Source: Cloeon dipterum
Lineage: Eukaryota; Arthropoda; Insecta; Ephemeroptera; Baetidae
NCBI RefSeq assembly: GCF_949628265.1
Contig: NC_088787.1
Location: 22,558,501 to 22,622,500 of the forward strand
Length of the DNA stretch: 64,000 nucleotides
Direction of reading: 5' to 3'
The notes under the pieces were generated by a model. The model was not told where the DNA came from. It saw nothing but the letters and a program-made list of their open reading frames with translations, and did not search any database. Position numbers and translations under genes: made by a program. Positions 1 through 13,239 of this stretch are shown piece by piece (position 1 is the stretch's first letter; each line of letters starts with the position of its first letter).

Positions 1-362
1 CTCAAAATTAAATATTTTGTAAAATCATAAATGTTTTGAAAAATAGCTAAAAGAAATGGTGTCACCTGAAATTTCAAAAATTGAATCGGAAATTTAGATC
101 TATTATTATTTTTTAATATTTAAACTTAAAATTGAGAAAGAATAAGAGTTCCTCCTATAATGTTCATCAGATTATTATAAAATTCAAAGTTCGCAAAACA
201 TTCCTGACAAATTAAAACCTTTAATAGTTTAAGCCAACCAAAATTTCTGAGGTCTTTAAAAAATAACTTTTAGGAATAATAACTTAATTTGCTATAAAAA
301 ATTGTGTCAAAAATGTATATCTTGCATATCATAGACCTATTTAATTTTAAAACTCATTTTAG
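1..362. other. AT-rich non-coding stretch
   Basis: No codon-biased frame, RNA fold or repeat is visible here. The last bases before 363 form a T-rich run ending in AG, so this may be the 3' part of an intron if the exon candidate at 363-436 is real. Confidence 0.5.
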
Positions 363-436
363 CGACGATTTCGGCGCAACTCTTCGGCCTGATACTGTTC
401 AAGGACAACACCCAAATCGCCTCAGGAATGCTCTAG
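363..436 (+). CDS. Possible terminal coding exon of a gene entering from the left
   Basis: A splice-acceptor-like sequence (ATTTTAG) at 356-362 is followed by CG and then a frame of 23 sense codons and TAG at 434-436. The codons mostly end in G or C (for example CTC TTC GGC CTG), unlike the flanking AT-rich DNA. The peptide contains AQLFGLIL followed by FKDNTQIASGML and a stop. The hydrophobic AQLFGLIL part resembles the end of a membrane helix; a tetraspanin-like protein is a guess only. The incoming phase would be 1. No upstream exon lies inside the window and no AATAAA follows closely, so this could be chance inside a GC-rich island. Confidence 0.25.
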
Positions 437-960
437 GCCATCGCGCAAAGGTGATTTCGGCTCCTCTCTCGCTGGTTGGGTCTCCGAGTGCGCTCATTGG
501 GTACCAGGACAGGCCATTATACACGCATTCTTGCGAGAGCGCGCACCATGAGAATTTCTTTCATTATGTTCCCGGCGGCCGGGATGCCGACGTCGCGCGC
601 GTTTCGGCCGCCGAGTCAATGGCCTGGCCGCTGCGATGCAACCAGAACGCACTTTCTTATTCACGCGGGCGCGAGCCAGTGCTCCATTCATTCATTTCAC
701 CTGACAATCGTGGTGTGCGCGGCGCGCGAGAGCAGCAGCGACTTTCCAAGCAAAAATCCAGCGCCTCAACTGCACTTGCACCTGCTCCACGCGTGCTCAT
801 TTGCAATTTCGAAACGGCCGGCCAACAGACCGACCGCTTTGCGAAACCATTCTCGCTATTTAACATTTCAATTCGCCGTGTAGAAGGCTGCATGCGAAAT
901 CTAATTCATTCAAACCAGCTCCACTCGACGCTTCAAAATTAACTTGGATCCTCCCACGGA
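437..960. other. GC-rich island without convincing coding content
   Basis: GC-rich DNA with many CpG and GCGC steps and one GGCCGGCC palindrome at 816-823. Frames of up to about 200 codons are open in three registers because stop codons are rare in GC-rich DNA. None shows a domain or a consistent codon pattern. It may be a regulatory CpG-type element or the 3' UTR of the exon candidate at 363-436. Confidence 0.45.
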
Positions 961-3385
961 TAACTGCGTTTCATTTTTTTTCAGTTCCTTCGTTATTTAG
1001 AGTGTCAGCTTTTTAAAATACAATACTTTTTAAAACGTTGCATGAAGTAAATTTTTTCAGTGCGTCTTTTTTAACCAAATAAGAACGAATCACGCAATTC
1101 TAGAATTTTGAGCCACTCTTTGAATTCTCAGACAAAATCCTGGCCTTTTATCTGCTTGTGCAATTAACTTAGCCCTTTTCTTTTCCGGCAAATAACGTTG
1201 TTTAATTTTAGGAGTAATATATTAAAAAACCAGATCTTTGATCGTAAGTTTCCACTGTCTGAATCAATCAGCAATATCAGCATTATAGAATTTTATTTTT
1301 TGTTCAGAGAAACCCAAACGCAACTTGGACGACCTCTAATTTTCAAGTTCAAAGCTTGAACATATTTTTATCGTTATTCCGAATCGCATGAACTAATGAT
1401 TTATTTTGAGCGTCCTTATCATTTATTACCCAAATGTTATGTCACCCAAGTTATATGAAGCCATAATTCTAAAAAAATAGCCAGGTTGTAAATAAGCCGA
1501 CAGAAAAGGGTTATTAAACTCGTTGACAAAATTTGGCCTCTCTCAACAAAAAATTTGGATTCCACATCCTGCGTAATATCTCGAGAGAGGACATTCCAAG
1601 AATTTTCTAACAAGATGCTTCTCTTTTTCTTATTCGGTGATCTAGGAAAGGACTGGAGGTATGCGCGCACTCTGGAAAGACGTTCAGACCGCTTTTCGTT
1701 TCTCTGTGTGTGTTGCTCCTGTTGAACACATCGGACTGCTGATATAAATCTGTCTAAAAAATGGTCCTGGGGCCGGCCGGCCGAGCAGCTCTCTGCTCTC
1801 CAGTAAAAATAATAATAAATTAGTGGATACATTTTTCTCACCACGATAAAAAGTACGCGAAAGTATTCTGTTTTCAGGCTGCGACGTTTTTCGCTCCCAC
1901 TTTGTTGACCCTCAAGTTTTATCAATTTTATCTCAGCTTAATTTCTGGTGCTCAAGGGAGTTCCATATTTACTCAGTGTTCTCGCTGATAATCTGATAAG
2001 ATGAGCCATTCAACTATTGTCAGCTGTGTTCAGCCTGAAACACGCGTTTCATTTTGCCATTCGTACTTCATGGCTAAATGTGAATTTCGACATTTCGAGC
2101 GGGAAACGTGACACGCTATCAAATGGAAAAACCTGCCATTAATTTCCAAATATTTTTGCGAGTCGGAAATGTGTGTGTCTCATATTAAAACAGTATCGAA
2201 TTTCGAAACAACATAATGTATGGTAACGGAAATGAAACCATAATATTCGTGTATCGTAGATAATGAATTGAGTATGGTGCAGAATAAATAAAAGCATTTT
2301 TTTAGAATTCTCATTTATGCTACAATTTTTGGTTGCCCTTTCTAGAGTTGTCTCATGTGAAGAGAAAAACTTTTTATATATTTGAAAAATCACTCCTTTA
2401 TTTTGAAGAGTTATTCAAGTCAAAAGAGGATAAAGGATTGGCGAAACCGCCAGTTTCTCTGGTTATCAGTTGAGTTCGCAGGCAGACAAGAGAGAAAAAA
2501 TTGCCAAACAGAGCTGTTAGGTCATAGCGACGCATGGGGTCTCGTGCGGACAAGGCACTTTTATCATGCATTTAATTTGAGGATTCAAGGGGGTCGGTCG
2601 TCTATTAGCAGAGAGCACGCTGAGCCTCAAACAGACGCTCCTTTCACACAATCGGCCACGACGCTTAAAAATAAATACACGCGCTCGACTCAAGTTCAAC
2701 ACGGCATGACACAAGCTATGCAACGCAACTGCACGCGCGCTGCACTGGTTGCATACGCCCTGCATGTTCAGGGGTTCCAGACTGTGCGGAAGCAGTGAAG
2801 TTGGATTGAGTTTACTTTTAAATGCACGCGATGTTTACTAGAGTCACTAGAAGTAAAGATTAAAACTATTTCAAAGTGACGGTTTATGATTTCCTGCTTG
2901 CAAAATTAGATTTTGTTCTTGCATTTTTAAGAGGAGTCCTAAAAAGCAAAATAAATTATTGAAAACTTGATTGAAAACGCAAAAATGCCTCTACGGGATT
3001 TGTATGTCCAATTCAAACTCTATATTATAAAGTACAGTCGGTTTTGGTGATTTAGAGAAGTATGCTCCTAGCAGGTACTGTATTTTTCTTCACTGTTGAA
3101 TTAACAGAAAACTGCAAAGGACAACAACTAATTTTCCAAGGGGGTTGAGCTGAGCTTTAAAAACATGAATTATTTAAGTTAAAATTAAGCAGAAACTATT
3201 GAAAGGGATATTTTTCTATGAAGGTCATCAAGATATATTGAGTTTTATTAAAAAAGAATATTACATTTTTCTGCTCTATCTGTTTAAATAAGCATATTGT
3301 GACGCCATTGGACTCATTAAATGCTGCAGAATAGCTTCTGGATAAATAAGCTGATTTTTGTCGGTATTTGTTGTTTGATCCTCGT
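961..3385. other. AT-rich intergenic DNA with small GC-richer patches
   Basis: Mostly AT-rich. A slightly GC-richer patch at about 1640-1930 holds a 12-nt GGCCGGCCGGCC at 1771-1782. Another patch lies at about 2440-2800. No exon with both splice signals and coding bias was found. Confidence 0.5.
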
Positions 3386-3623
3386 GGGGTGAGCCAAGTC
3401 CATTGAGTGCTCAGGCTGGACGCGGACGGGGAGGGCGCGCGTCTGCCGCGGCGGTGTGTTTAGTTGCCTCACTCGGCCATCGGCGGCGTGACTCACCCCC
3501 GCTATTTAAATATCCCGCACCTCTCGCGTCGTCGGCCTGCGTGCACTTATTTATATCGGTCGACTTGTTGCCAATTTGCAGCGAAAAATTTTTCTGCCTG
3601 CGCGCTGCTTTTCCGCCCTTTCG

Positions 3624-3716
<93 letters not shown>

Positions 3717-4060
3717 CTTTGCTGTTATTCAATGCAAATACATGTGTGTGAGTGTGTGTACATGCGTAATGACACACATGCTATTTGTGCTGCTGCAGTT
3801 TCCGGCCGGCCGCGCACGACCGCGCCAGCCAGCCAGCCACCACACCACTTTCAATCGGCTGCCAACGCGCGGCACAGAGTATTTTTTTTCGATCCGCGCT
3901 GCTCTTTCGAATCGACTTTGTTTATAAACTGCGCCAGCCGGCCGAGTGAGCAATAGTTTCGTCGGCCGTTTCTGCCTTCGTGGAAACCAGGTGACGCATG
4001 ATCTGATTTATTGCCAACCAACGCAACGCTCGCGCCGCGCGGACGCTTGCTTTTAATTCA
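3386..4060. promoter_or_regulatory. GC-rich island with TATA-like element and CT microsatellite
   Basis: CpG-rich DNA containing a TATTTAAA element near 3503, the CT microsatellite at 3626-3714 and a GGCCGGCC site at 3804-3811. A donor-like CAG|GTGACG lies near 3989-3990. The arrangement fits a promoter with a non-coding first exon on the plus strand, but no partner coding exon can be assigned. A plain CpG-rich enhancer is equally possible. Confidence 0.3.
3626..3714. repeat. (CT)n microsatellite, about 44 units, perfect
   Basis: An uninterrupted CT run of 89 nt. On the minus strand it is a GAGA tract, which in arthropods can bind GAGA-type factors. Frames through it spell Ser-Leu or Arg-Glu repeats and are not genes. 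Confidence 0.97.
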
Positions 4061-6480
4061 TGAGATGCACTCCGCTGTGCGGCAATCGCGGAAGCCCTTC
4101 AACTCGTCTCTTTTTTATGATGCTCGCGAGGTCTATCATGCCGTCATTCACTCATGCTTGAACTTGACTTTATTATTTCAATCAAGGTTTAGACTTGAAA
4201 TAAATATAATAAAATAAAATTTGCATTCGTCGTCAGGATTGTAGTATTTAAGGGTTGGTAATTTTAGTCTCTTCTTTTGAAAAAGAAACAGATATTTTAG
4301 ACGGTGTTTTAGCACATTTTAGAAGCTTTTCATACTGAGAAATCAAATTTTAACAATTTTCAATAAACGTTTTTGCTTTGAAATAATTTGATTGATAGAA
4401 AAACTCGGGGAATTTTGATAACTGGCTCAATAAAATCGTTTCACACGTCATTACTTACGAATGTATGTCTTTATATAAGTAAATTAACCTCCAGCCTCAA
4501 TTTTAACGCATATATCTGTTTCCTTTTGATGAACCTAACAAAACAGAAATAGATACAATCGAGCAAGTAAGAGAACTGATTGTTTAAACAAATCTGAAGA
4601 ATATTGAGAACGACTTAAACAATTTTATTTGTATCGAATTTTTCTGGTATAAATAAAAGGTTTGAAAGCAATTCTTATGTTTTCTTAGCTTTCTAAAATA
4701 GATATTCAAAAATCATTATTGGTGGTGTAGTAAGAACCATTACTTCAACGATTTAAAATATTGGTCCCATTCTGCGCAATATTGTGTACACATAAAAACG
4801 ATTTGTACAGTTATTTAGTTTTCTAATGCCTTGTAAATGATTTGTACATATTGTTTCAAATTAAGAAACAATCACACCAAAAGGGAATAATGAAATTAAT
4901 TCTACTTTTTAGTTTTTATTTGTTTGCAATTATTTCAGGAGATGTACTCACCTGTGGAGCAATCGCGGAAGTTTTTTTATTGGATTTCATCATTAACGAT
5001 TGTGTTAAATTGATATGGTTAATTTTACCGCTGGTTAATTTGTAAAGACAAACGGCTCATTTCAAAACTGCAGTGTGCATTTGAACAGCGAGATAGACTC
5101 ATTTTATTTTACCACTTCCTGAAATGCGATTAAAATGCTTTTTTATTTATGTGAAACCGCAAAGCAAATATAATGTCAACATGTATTGCGATCTACATGA
5201 TGTTTTTTCCTGTTGCTCACATCCGTTCTTGAAAACCATAATTATTTAATAAATTTATTTTTATATTTTAATTAGTGAATGGATTTGAAATCATTAATGA
5301 TTATGTATAGCTAAAATTAATTCAGCTATGGTTTCAACCATAATAGATTATCAATTTAACCATTTTAACAGACACATTTTTAGTTTAAAAAACAACATTA
5401 AAAAATTTAAATTAGTTACAAACTTAAAATAAATACCTTCAAATTCAATAAATTCATATAAAATTTGATCATTATTAATATTTTACAAACATCAGTTTAA
5501 AAATTCCACCACATACAATATTAAATACAAACATGTCTCTATAAGAAGATTAAAAGGCTTGAAGCAGAAAATATGGCAAATTCTACAAATTTGGAAAGTC
5601 GGAATAGAAACTTAGTTTGTAAAAATATGATTAATTTTATTTATTGTTGTTTAATCGAAGTTGATATTCTAATTTTACTCTTGTGCGCGAAATGCTTTGG
5701 GTTGATGCCTTGGCCGATTAAAAATGATATTAAATTGAAAAAAATCTGATGGAGCTATAAATTTTCTATTTTCTGCTATCAAGGTCAGGAAGTTAATAAT
5801 TAAAATTAAAAATTAGTGTCTGAGAGCCTACGTGTTAGGAACCCCATCATGAATAGAAGGCGCCAGTTATTTATACAGCCAACATGTCGAGAAAAATAAA
5901 AATCTCAACTTCAACCAACGAGGATAAGTCGAATTATTTATTCGTATACCCAGCAGTAGTTGAAAAGTTATTTGTATCTCTGCAAAATTAATTTCAATTT
6001 TGACTTCCTGACTGTACAAACAGAAATTTTCCAGCTCTATCAGGAATTTTTCTTTGTTAATTTAATAAATTGCTTGTATTGCTTAGCAATACAAGCTGAT
6101 AATTGACACTTCAGCTTAGCAGACAACCATGTTAACGATTAAGCATACTGTAAGATACACACCCTCACTTAACAATTAATAAATCTTAACATAATTGTTC
6201 GATCTCATTTAAATCTTCTCTCACCTCCAGAGGGAGTTTGAAGTCAAATACATAGATAGGAAAAATTGAACCAACTCCGCAATGCTTTTAGTTTTAGAAA
6301 AATTCTGCTCAGCCAAAAGGAGGAGGAAATCAGTTTGTTTGCCAATTTTCTGACCCTGCAATCCAGCCAAATGGAGGTTTGCCTTGTTTCCGCGGCCCAA
6401 CAGCAGCCGCAGCAGTAGCAGCAACAGTTTTGCGCTGATGCTGGTGTTGTACTGCATCAAATAAAAGTTCACTGATCTTG
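4061..6480. other. AT-rich intergenic DNA
   Basis: Strongly AT-rich with no coding bias. The only structured element seen is the perfect hairpin at 6072-6096. A 67-codon frame at 4842-5045 is hydrophobic only because of its A/T-rich codons. Confidence 0.55.
6072..6096. repeat. Perfect 11-bp inverted repeat with 3-nt loop
   Basis: GCTTGTATTGC at 6072-6082, the spacer TTA, then GCAATACAAGC at 6086-6096, the exact reverse complement. It is too short for a microRNA precursor. It could be a cruciform or protein-binding palindrome, or a trace of a small mobile element. Confidence 0.9.
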
Positions 6481-6515
6481 TGATGCCAGCACAAAGAGAG
6501 AAAGAGAGATTGCGT

Positions 6516-7060
<545 letters not shown>

Positions 7061-8540
7061 TAATTTGAGGATGAGTGTCAATGAACTGTGTATAACTTTA
7101 GTGAAATATGATAATTCGAGATAGGAAATTTGCCCTACAGTAAACTTATAAATTATTGAAACTTAATAGTCGCACAGAAGTAGAATGCACATCTCTGCCC
7201 GTTTGTAAAATTTGCAAATAAAGTTGGTTAAATATTTTGAAAAACAACTTTGCATACGCAACGAAAGCTCCATTATGACACAAGACTGATTCTGCCTGAT
7301 TCTCCAGTTGAACCAATGATACAGTACCACAAATTGTACATGTTACTAAGACTTAACTACTTCACGAGCAAACAAATGTCGAGGAAAAGGTATTAAAAGT
7401 AAAACTAGAAGTTGTGCGTATTTAATTATTTGTCCATTGAATTAAAATGTTGATTGTTATTTTTGCTACACACCATTGATTACTTTAACTTTAAAATTGA
7501 GAATTTTTGCTCTGACCAAGACGATGTCTTGAGTGGGTCTGAACTCTTTTGGCAGTGAAGAAGGCACTGCCCTGCGTTTTTTTATTAATAAATAAGATAA
7601 AAAAATCTTTCTTGAATCCACATAATAATCCTTAAATATTTTAACTTCACTCCTCGAAATTCATGTGTGGCATCTGATGATCAGTATCAGCCTACATTCA
7701 AATTAATAGGAATTGTATCGTATTTTATTTCTTTAAAAATTTAACTTGTCACCATTTTTAACCTTATACGAGTAAAATTTGTTACCTTTTATAGCACTGC
7801 AATTTTAATTGGATTGTAAGTAAAATTACCAATTTTAATTTAGGTTCCTGGAGAGATCCGGAGTTTAAAGTGAGTACGGATCTTAGAACATTTGAAAACG
7901 ACAAAAATTCCATTAAACATAGTTTTAAAATAGACTTATTCTGTGAAGATCAGAAAAGTTCTTGTTGTACATATGCGGGGAAAAATCGTAAGGATTGTGT
8001 TAGAGCAAAATTTGATATTTTTTTAAGTTTTTGTGCGTTTTCGAAAGACGAGCAATGACATCCTATACCGGAAATATGATTTTATTTCATTACAAGAAAG
8101 TTCCCTCATGATTAGAAATAAACCTCTTGTTGGTAGGAATTGGAAATATCTCCATGAAGTCATGATCAAGTGCTGTAAATTTTCAAGAAAATGGGAAATC
8201 AGAATATATTTTATCCTTTTATGATTTCTACTCAAATGACTGCTTTCTGAAGCTATATAAATGCAAAATTAAAACAAACAAGAGGACATTTTTTTAATTT
8301 GAATAAAACTCTGCTAGCCTATGATGCTCTATTAAGAACAAGTCTTTTTTTATTTTTAATAAATTTGAGCGAGAAAAGCAGCAGAATGGCTTTCGTCGGA
8401 GACATAATTTTGTGCTGATTTTGCAGGAAGGGATCGGCACACCAGCATAATGTTTCAAGCGTTCGTTAAGCCTGTTTTTACAAACGTTAGAAAATAGCTC
8501 GGCTGCTCGTACAAAAATTTTCATAAAATAATAACATTTG
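7061..8540. other. AT-rich DNA containing a microexon candidate
   Basis: AT-rich with no long coding-like frame. The exception is the 26-nt segment at 7844-7869, which is bounded by good splice signals. Confidence 0.5.
7844..7869 (+). CDS. Candidate 26-nt microexon
   Basis: The segment follows TTTAATTTAG and precedes the near-ideal donor AAA|GTGAGTACGG. Only two of three frames are open. With incoming phase 1 it would encode S-W-R-D-P-E-F-K after a split codon and leave in phase 0. With phase 0 it would read V-P-G-E-I-R-S-L. No flanking exons could be identified, so the parent gene is unknown and a chance pairing of splice-like sites cannot be excluded. Confidence 0.2.
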
Positions 8541-9440
8541 CATATGAAGCGTTTTTATCGTCGTGCGGTCGTCGTCTCTGGATGTGAATGAAAGGAATCT
8601 GGACGAAAATCTCATTTGTGATTCAAAAGCAGTCCTCCCAAAAGACACTACACGGAAATTTCGTCGAGCCCAAACTTAATGTGCGCGCGGAGAGAAAGAG
8701 AAAAAAACGGCGAGTTAAGCGGCGGCAGCCGGCAAGTGTGCGTAGGGAGGAACAAAAATTGTTCGGATTGATTGATGATCACGTTTCAGGCACAAAATGA
8801 CAAGTTTTATAAATTAACATATTTTACTGGAAGGGAAAGGCGGGCTGGCTGGCTGCGTTTGAATGATGAACGCGCGGCGTTTCGAGTGGGATTGGTTGCG
8901 CGGGCAGGCTGAAAACTCTCGTCGCTGCGAGCGGAGTTATAAAGAGCAAGAAATGTCGGAGGCAGCGCGGCTAATGAATGAAACTGGCTCGCTCGTTCTC
9001 TCGCTCTCTCGCTCAGCCGATCGGAATAAAACGAAAATTTTTATGCAAATCTCCTGCGGAGATAAAGCCGGGAGAGGGCACATATACGTCCGAGGCATGC
9101 CAACATATTACGTCTGATGGCGACGAGCGAGGAAAGAGAGAGAGGAGAGCGAGAGAGAGAGAGGAAAAAATGATAAAGGTTCATCGACTACGCGAGAGAG
9201 TGGGCAAAGCAGCAGCAGCAGCAGCAGCACAAAGGTGTGGGCCAAACATGGTACTGTACGTGTGCATACGGAGGCTGCTGGATCAAGGTGCGTCAGCTTG
9301 TCCTTCACAAGGTCACCATGGGCGCAGCACTCGAACGCCTGGCCTGGCGCGCCTTTACCAGCTCTCCAGGTCCGCAAGGGCCAACATCAGGGACGCGGAC
9401 GCTAATTTCGCGCCAAACCAATTCGCTCCTCAACTAGTTT
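8541..9440. other. GC-rich island, purine-rich on the plus strand
   Basis: GC-rich DNA with GA-rich imperfect tracts around 9133-9170 and a CAG run near 9209-9229. Several overlapping open frames on both strands lack recognisable domains and look like by-products of composition. Confidence 0.45.
9209..9229. repeat. Short (GCA)n trinucleotide run
   Basis: About seven GCA/CAG units in an otherwise purine-rich island. Not part of a supported coding frame. Confidence 0.85.
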
Positions 9441-10060
9441 TGCCTCGTTGATTAAACTAGGAATTTGAGATAATGGGATTAACGTTTGAAATTTTAGATT
9501 CCACGTCTACTCGGATGATTAATAAGACACCTTTTAACTATTGTTATAACCGTACAACAAGGAATTCATACACATATTAATATTTTATGAGCATGTTCTT
9601 CTAAATTATGGTCCAGTGTACTTAATATATTTTAAACTTGTTTTAACGAATTTAAAAAATATAAAATCAATTTATATATAACGTGAAACTATTATTTAAA
9701 AAATAATATATATACGTAATTTAATTTACAAATTATGGTAAAACCAAAATATTAGTAGAATTAGAATGAATATTATAAATAAATTTGACTAACTTATAAA
9801 ATACCATATTATTCTATACCAAAATTTTAATTTTGTGCCGCTCTTAAAAAATGCTCTGAACTTCTGAAGGATGCAGAGCAAACCAAATTTCCATCTGCCC
9901 ATATTCAGAACACAAACAATGCTTGATTCATAATTAAAGCGAAATAAATGAAATTGTACGTCTACTAACAGCTCAACGAAAATACATCATTGTGTTTATT
10001 ATTTTTGTGCATCCTTCGAAACTAAAGCATGAATCAACAACACACTGCTGTGGGTCAAAT
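9441..10060. other. AT-rich intergenic DNA
   Basis: Very AT-rich, with many TATA and ATATAT strings and no coding signal. Confidence 0.6.
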
Positions 10061-10360
10061 TATAAACGGGTGCCCCCCATTGAGTCTAATGTTGGCATTT
10101 TTTCAATGAGCTCTCATTCCACGGCACATCCTATTGTTCCTCTACTTCTGCGATTGTTTTCCGCGGTCGCCGCGTGCGGCTCGCGAAAAAGAAATTGTGC
10201 GACGGAATTAAATGCGAAACGACAAAGGGGCTGCAAACCGGCACGTGAAAAGCGCGCGAGTGAGGAAAGCAGCGAGTGTTTTCTTTGGCGGATTACGATC
10301 GGAATCCGCAAACAAATCACTTTGGCAACAAACTCTGCGCGGTGACGATTTAAGCAGAAT
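10061..10360. other. Small GC-richer island
   Basis: A moderately GC-rich block with CpG and GCGC steps. The open frames in it show no known protein features. Confidence 0.4.
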
Positions 10361-10860
10361 CGACGGCAATGTCTGCTTCTAACGAGCTGGCTAATTTGTT
10401 ACGAATAATGTGGGTTTTCTTATATTTTTTTTTTGTAATATTTACTTTATAGTTTTCTGGAATAATAGATGATATTACAATATTACATTAAATCCACAGA
10501 TAAGTGCAGATTTTCAGTATAATTGATATTATTAATCCGTGGCAATGATTGAATGTCAGTATTTATATTCAACTTATTGTATGTTGAAGAATAATAAAAA
10601 TTCAATTCCAAACCAACGAACTATTTGGAACAACTGCGTAAATTATTTGATAAATAAATGCTATTAGTTGTTTGCATTTTCATTAACACTTAACACACTA
10701 TAATGAAACACTTCAATGAAAACTCATATATACGGTATTTTTCTACAATCCAATGCAAAATTTAAAAAAAAAATATTGGAAATCATCATTTAATTATTAA
10801 ATTTTAGTCTCTAATTCAAATTAAATTTTAACTGTTAAAGTGCTGTAAAAAACTGGGAAA
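10361..10860. other. AT-rich intergenic DNA
   Basis: Nothing beyond AT-rich sequence is visible. Confidence 0.6.
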
Positions 10861-11505
10861 AAGCTAGTTGGCTGTTTTTTCTGGGCGCGTTTCGTGATAG
10901 AATGCGTGTCGGCGAGCGAGGCAGAGTGCGGAGGCCGCGAGGGCGAGCCAACACGCGTGAATGCAGAAGAGAGAAGAAGTGGTGCTCAGTCGGCGAGTGG
11001 GTGAATTAAGGTTGGGCCCGGCGGGATGCTGGAAAAGCGCGATGGACCCAGCCCAAGCCCAAGCAGCGAGCCGAGAGCTAGGCGAGCCGCGCCGCGCGCG
11101 AGGCGAGAGTGACCCGAGGAGGTGTTGGTTTGGTAGGTTCGGTTGGTGCTGCGGCTGCGGCCGCCTCACCAGGCAGGCCAGGCCAGGCAGGCCGGGCAGG
11201 AACAAAATCACCATTCAAAGTGCGGCCGTTCATCACGGCTCGGTGCCAGGCACAAGTCTGAGGCAACATTCGTTATGGTCTGGTAGCTGGGTAGGGCCGA
11301 CTTCAATGAATGACGAGCCGTGCTGTTTTTGCCTCCAAACACATACCAGACCGGTTCTCCGCTTCGGCAAAATCGCCTCGTTCGGTAACGCTCGGATGGA
11401 CATGGACAGCCCGCCAGCGCCAGCCGGACGCACCGACGCACCGGCCGACGCATGCACACACAGCGCCAACGCACGCAGCAGCCTCAGTGGTGCGCTGTAA
11501 TAGAC
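10861..11505. other. GC-rich island with CAGGC-type short tandem motifs
   Basis: GC-rich, with reiterated CAGGC/CAGGCC words around 11168-11199. Open frames occur in nearly all registers on both strands, the signature of GC composition and not of a gene. It could be an unmethylated CpG element. Confidence 0.45.
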
Positions 11506-12740
11506 AAACTAACAATTTTATTTTTTTCTTCATATTTTCACAATTAAAAATTATGATTGCAAATTAGGATGCAAAATTTTTCTCCGCAACAAGTCGAACT
11601 GAAATATTTCTTTAAGAAGGTTTCGATTTAAACTGTTGCAAATTTACTCGTCGTTTTTTGTTATAAAATTAAAGAAATTAATTTTGGCGACACTGCGTGG
11701 AAATTAAACTAGGATGGTAAGCTAATGGCGAAATTCTGTGTGAAAAAAATTGAAGTTCCTGATATCTGCGCAGAGTAGAACCATTTGCTAATATTAATAA
11801 TTAATCTGCAGAGAAAAAATAAATAAAACGAATACAGAAAAAATTCCAATCATAGAATTATTAGTTTGTTGAATGAGGAAAAATTAGCTAAAAAATATTT
11901 ATTGAGATGCGACACATGTTCAAATCTGGATTTTACTCATTTTTACTCCTCTGGTTTTGGAAAAATTCCAAATATGTCAGCATGCGTGAATTTATTTCAC
12001 GGGAAAAATTTCTATAATTTTAGCGTGTCAAACAAAATCTGTTGTAGGGGCAATGGTGGTTCTTTACAAAGGTCTGGTGGCGTGTGCTGTCTCGTTCTAT
12101 TTGTTGGCAGTGTTTGGGAATATAAATTTGGCTAATTACCGACTGTGGCTGACTATAAGGCAGGGGTGCCTATTTTTCTATTGGGGAAACCAACTAAAAA
12201 TTTCGAAAATAGCTGGATTCATCGTTTTTTCACACCTTATTTTGTTCTTAGCTTTAACTCTCTATTTCCAAATCTGATAAAAAACCTTCCAAATTTAAAA
12301 TACGTTCAATTTATTTCTATAAAACAAAATTCATTTTGCTATTGCAAAGAAATAACTATCAAATTATAACATTCTTTCAATTTTTTAAAGCCGTGAATCA
12401 AGCAGAATATATTTTGATGGTTTTAGATGCTTCCGTCTGTTTCCCTGATCCATTCAACAGTATATTTTTTGCAGAGTGATTGGGAAATTATTCAAAATCT
12501 GTTAAGTAAAAAATATTTCTCTCTTGTGTCATGATATTGCAACAGCTTAAAAACAATTTAAAAAATCTTTGGGCTGCTCTCAGATTAAATCTAATGATTT
12601 TAGTAACTCAAACAAAGTTTTAGAGAGTAGAGATACAAATTTAATTTTAAAATCAAGGTAATTGCAAATTCATAATTTTGAAACGGTTGAATTATAAACG
12701 ATTCATCAAATTCTTTTGAATTGCGGTGCCAGTAAACACA
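11506..12740. other. AT-rich intergenic DNA
   Basis: AT-rich. A 74-codon hydrophobic frame at 12053-12277 follows an AG and reads like membrane segments, but its codons track the AT-rich background and no homology is recognised. Confidence 0.5.
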
Positions 12741-13155
12741 TTTACCATTTCTCAAGGGAAAGGCGCGCGGCTCTCCTCGGCGCGTCAAGTGCGGAGGTTA
12801 CGCACGCTAAAAGGCAAAAAGGAAGGCACCCCAATAAATGGCGGATGTGGCGCACGGCGGCGGCGGCAGTAGCCGATTTTAAAGGGGCACGCAGCCTCGG
12901 CGCGCGCGCGAGCGCGCTCACCTCGCCGCCGCACGAGAGAGAAGAGATGGAGCCAGCGAGGATGCTGCTGGATCCACTGTAGATAAAGAGAGATAGAGAG
13001 AGAACACGGCTAGAAGGTAAAAAATAAAGTGCGGACGTGGCAAAATGAAGAAAGCATCGGCAAGGATCCTCCTCCTGCTGCTCGCGGAGATGCGGCCTTG
13101 ACAAGTTGCCACAAGAGTAGGTCGCTCGCTCGCTCCTCGCCCATACGCCCAACCA

Positions 13156-13239
<84 letters not shown>

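Noticed and set aside
3403-3956. Long frames with Ser-Leu or Arg-Glu repeats
   Set aside because: They are read-through of the CT microsatellite in all registers and both strands; no conserved sequence flanks them.
4842-5045. 67-codon frame with a leader-like start
   Set aside because: Sits in AT-rich DNA; hydrophobicity follows base composition and there is no further exon.
10864-11567. Many overlapping frames on both strands
   Set aside because: GC-rich DNA rarely has stops; frames overlap in nearly every register with no shared codon bias or domain.
12053-12277. Hydrophobic 74-codon frame resembling membrane segments
   Set aside because: A/T-rich codons give Phe, Leu, Ile and Tyr by composition; no splice partner or homology recognised.
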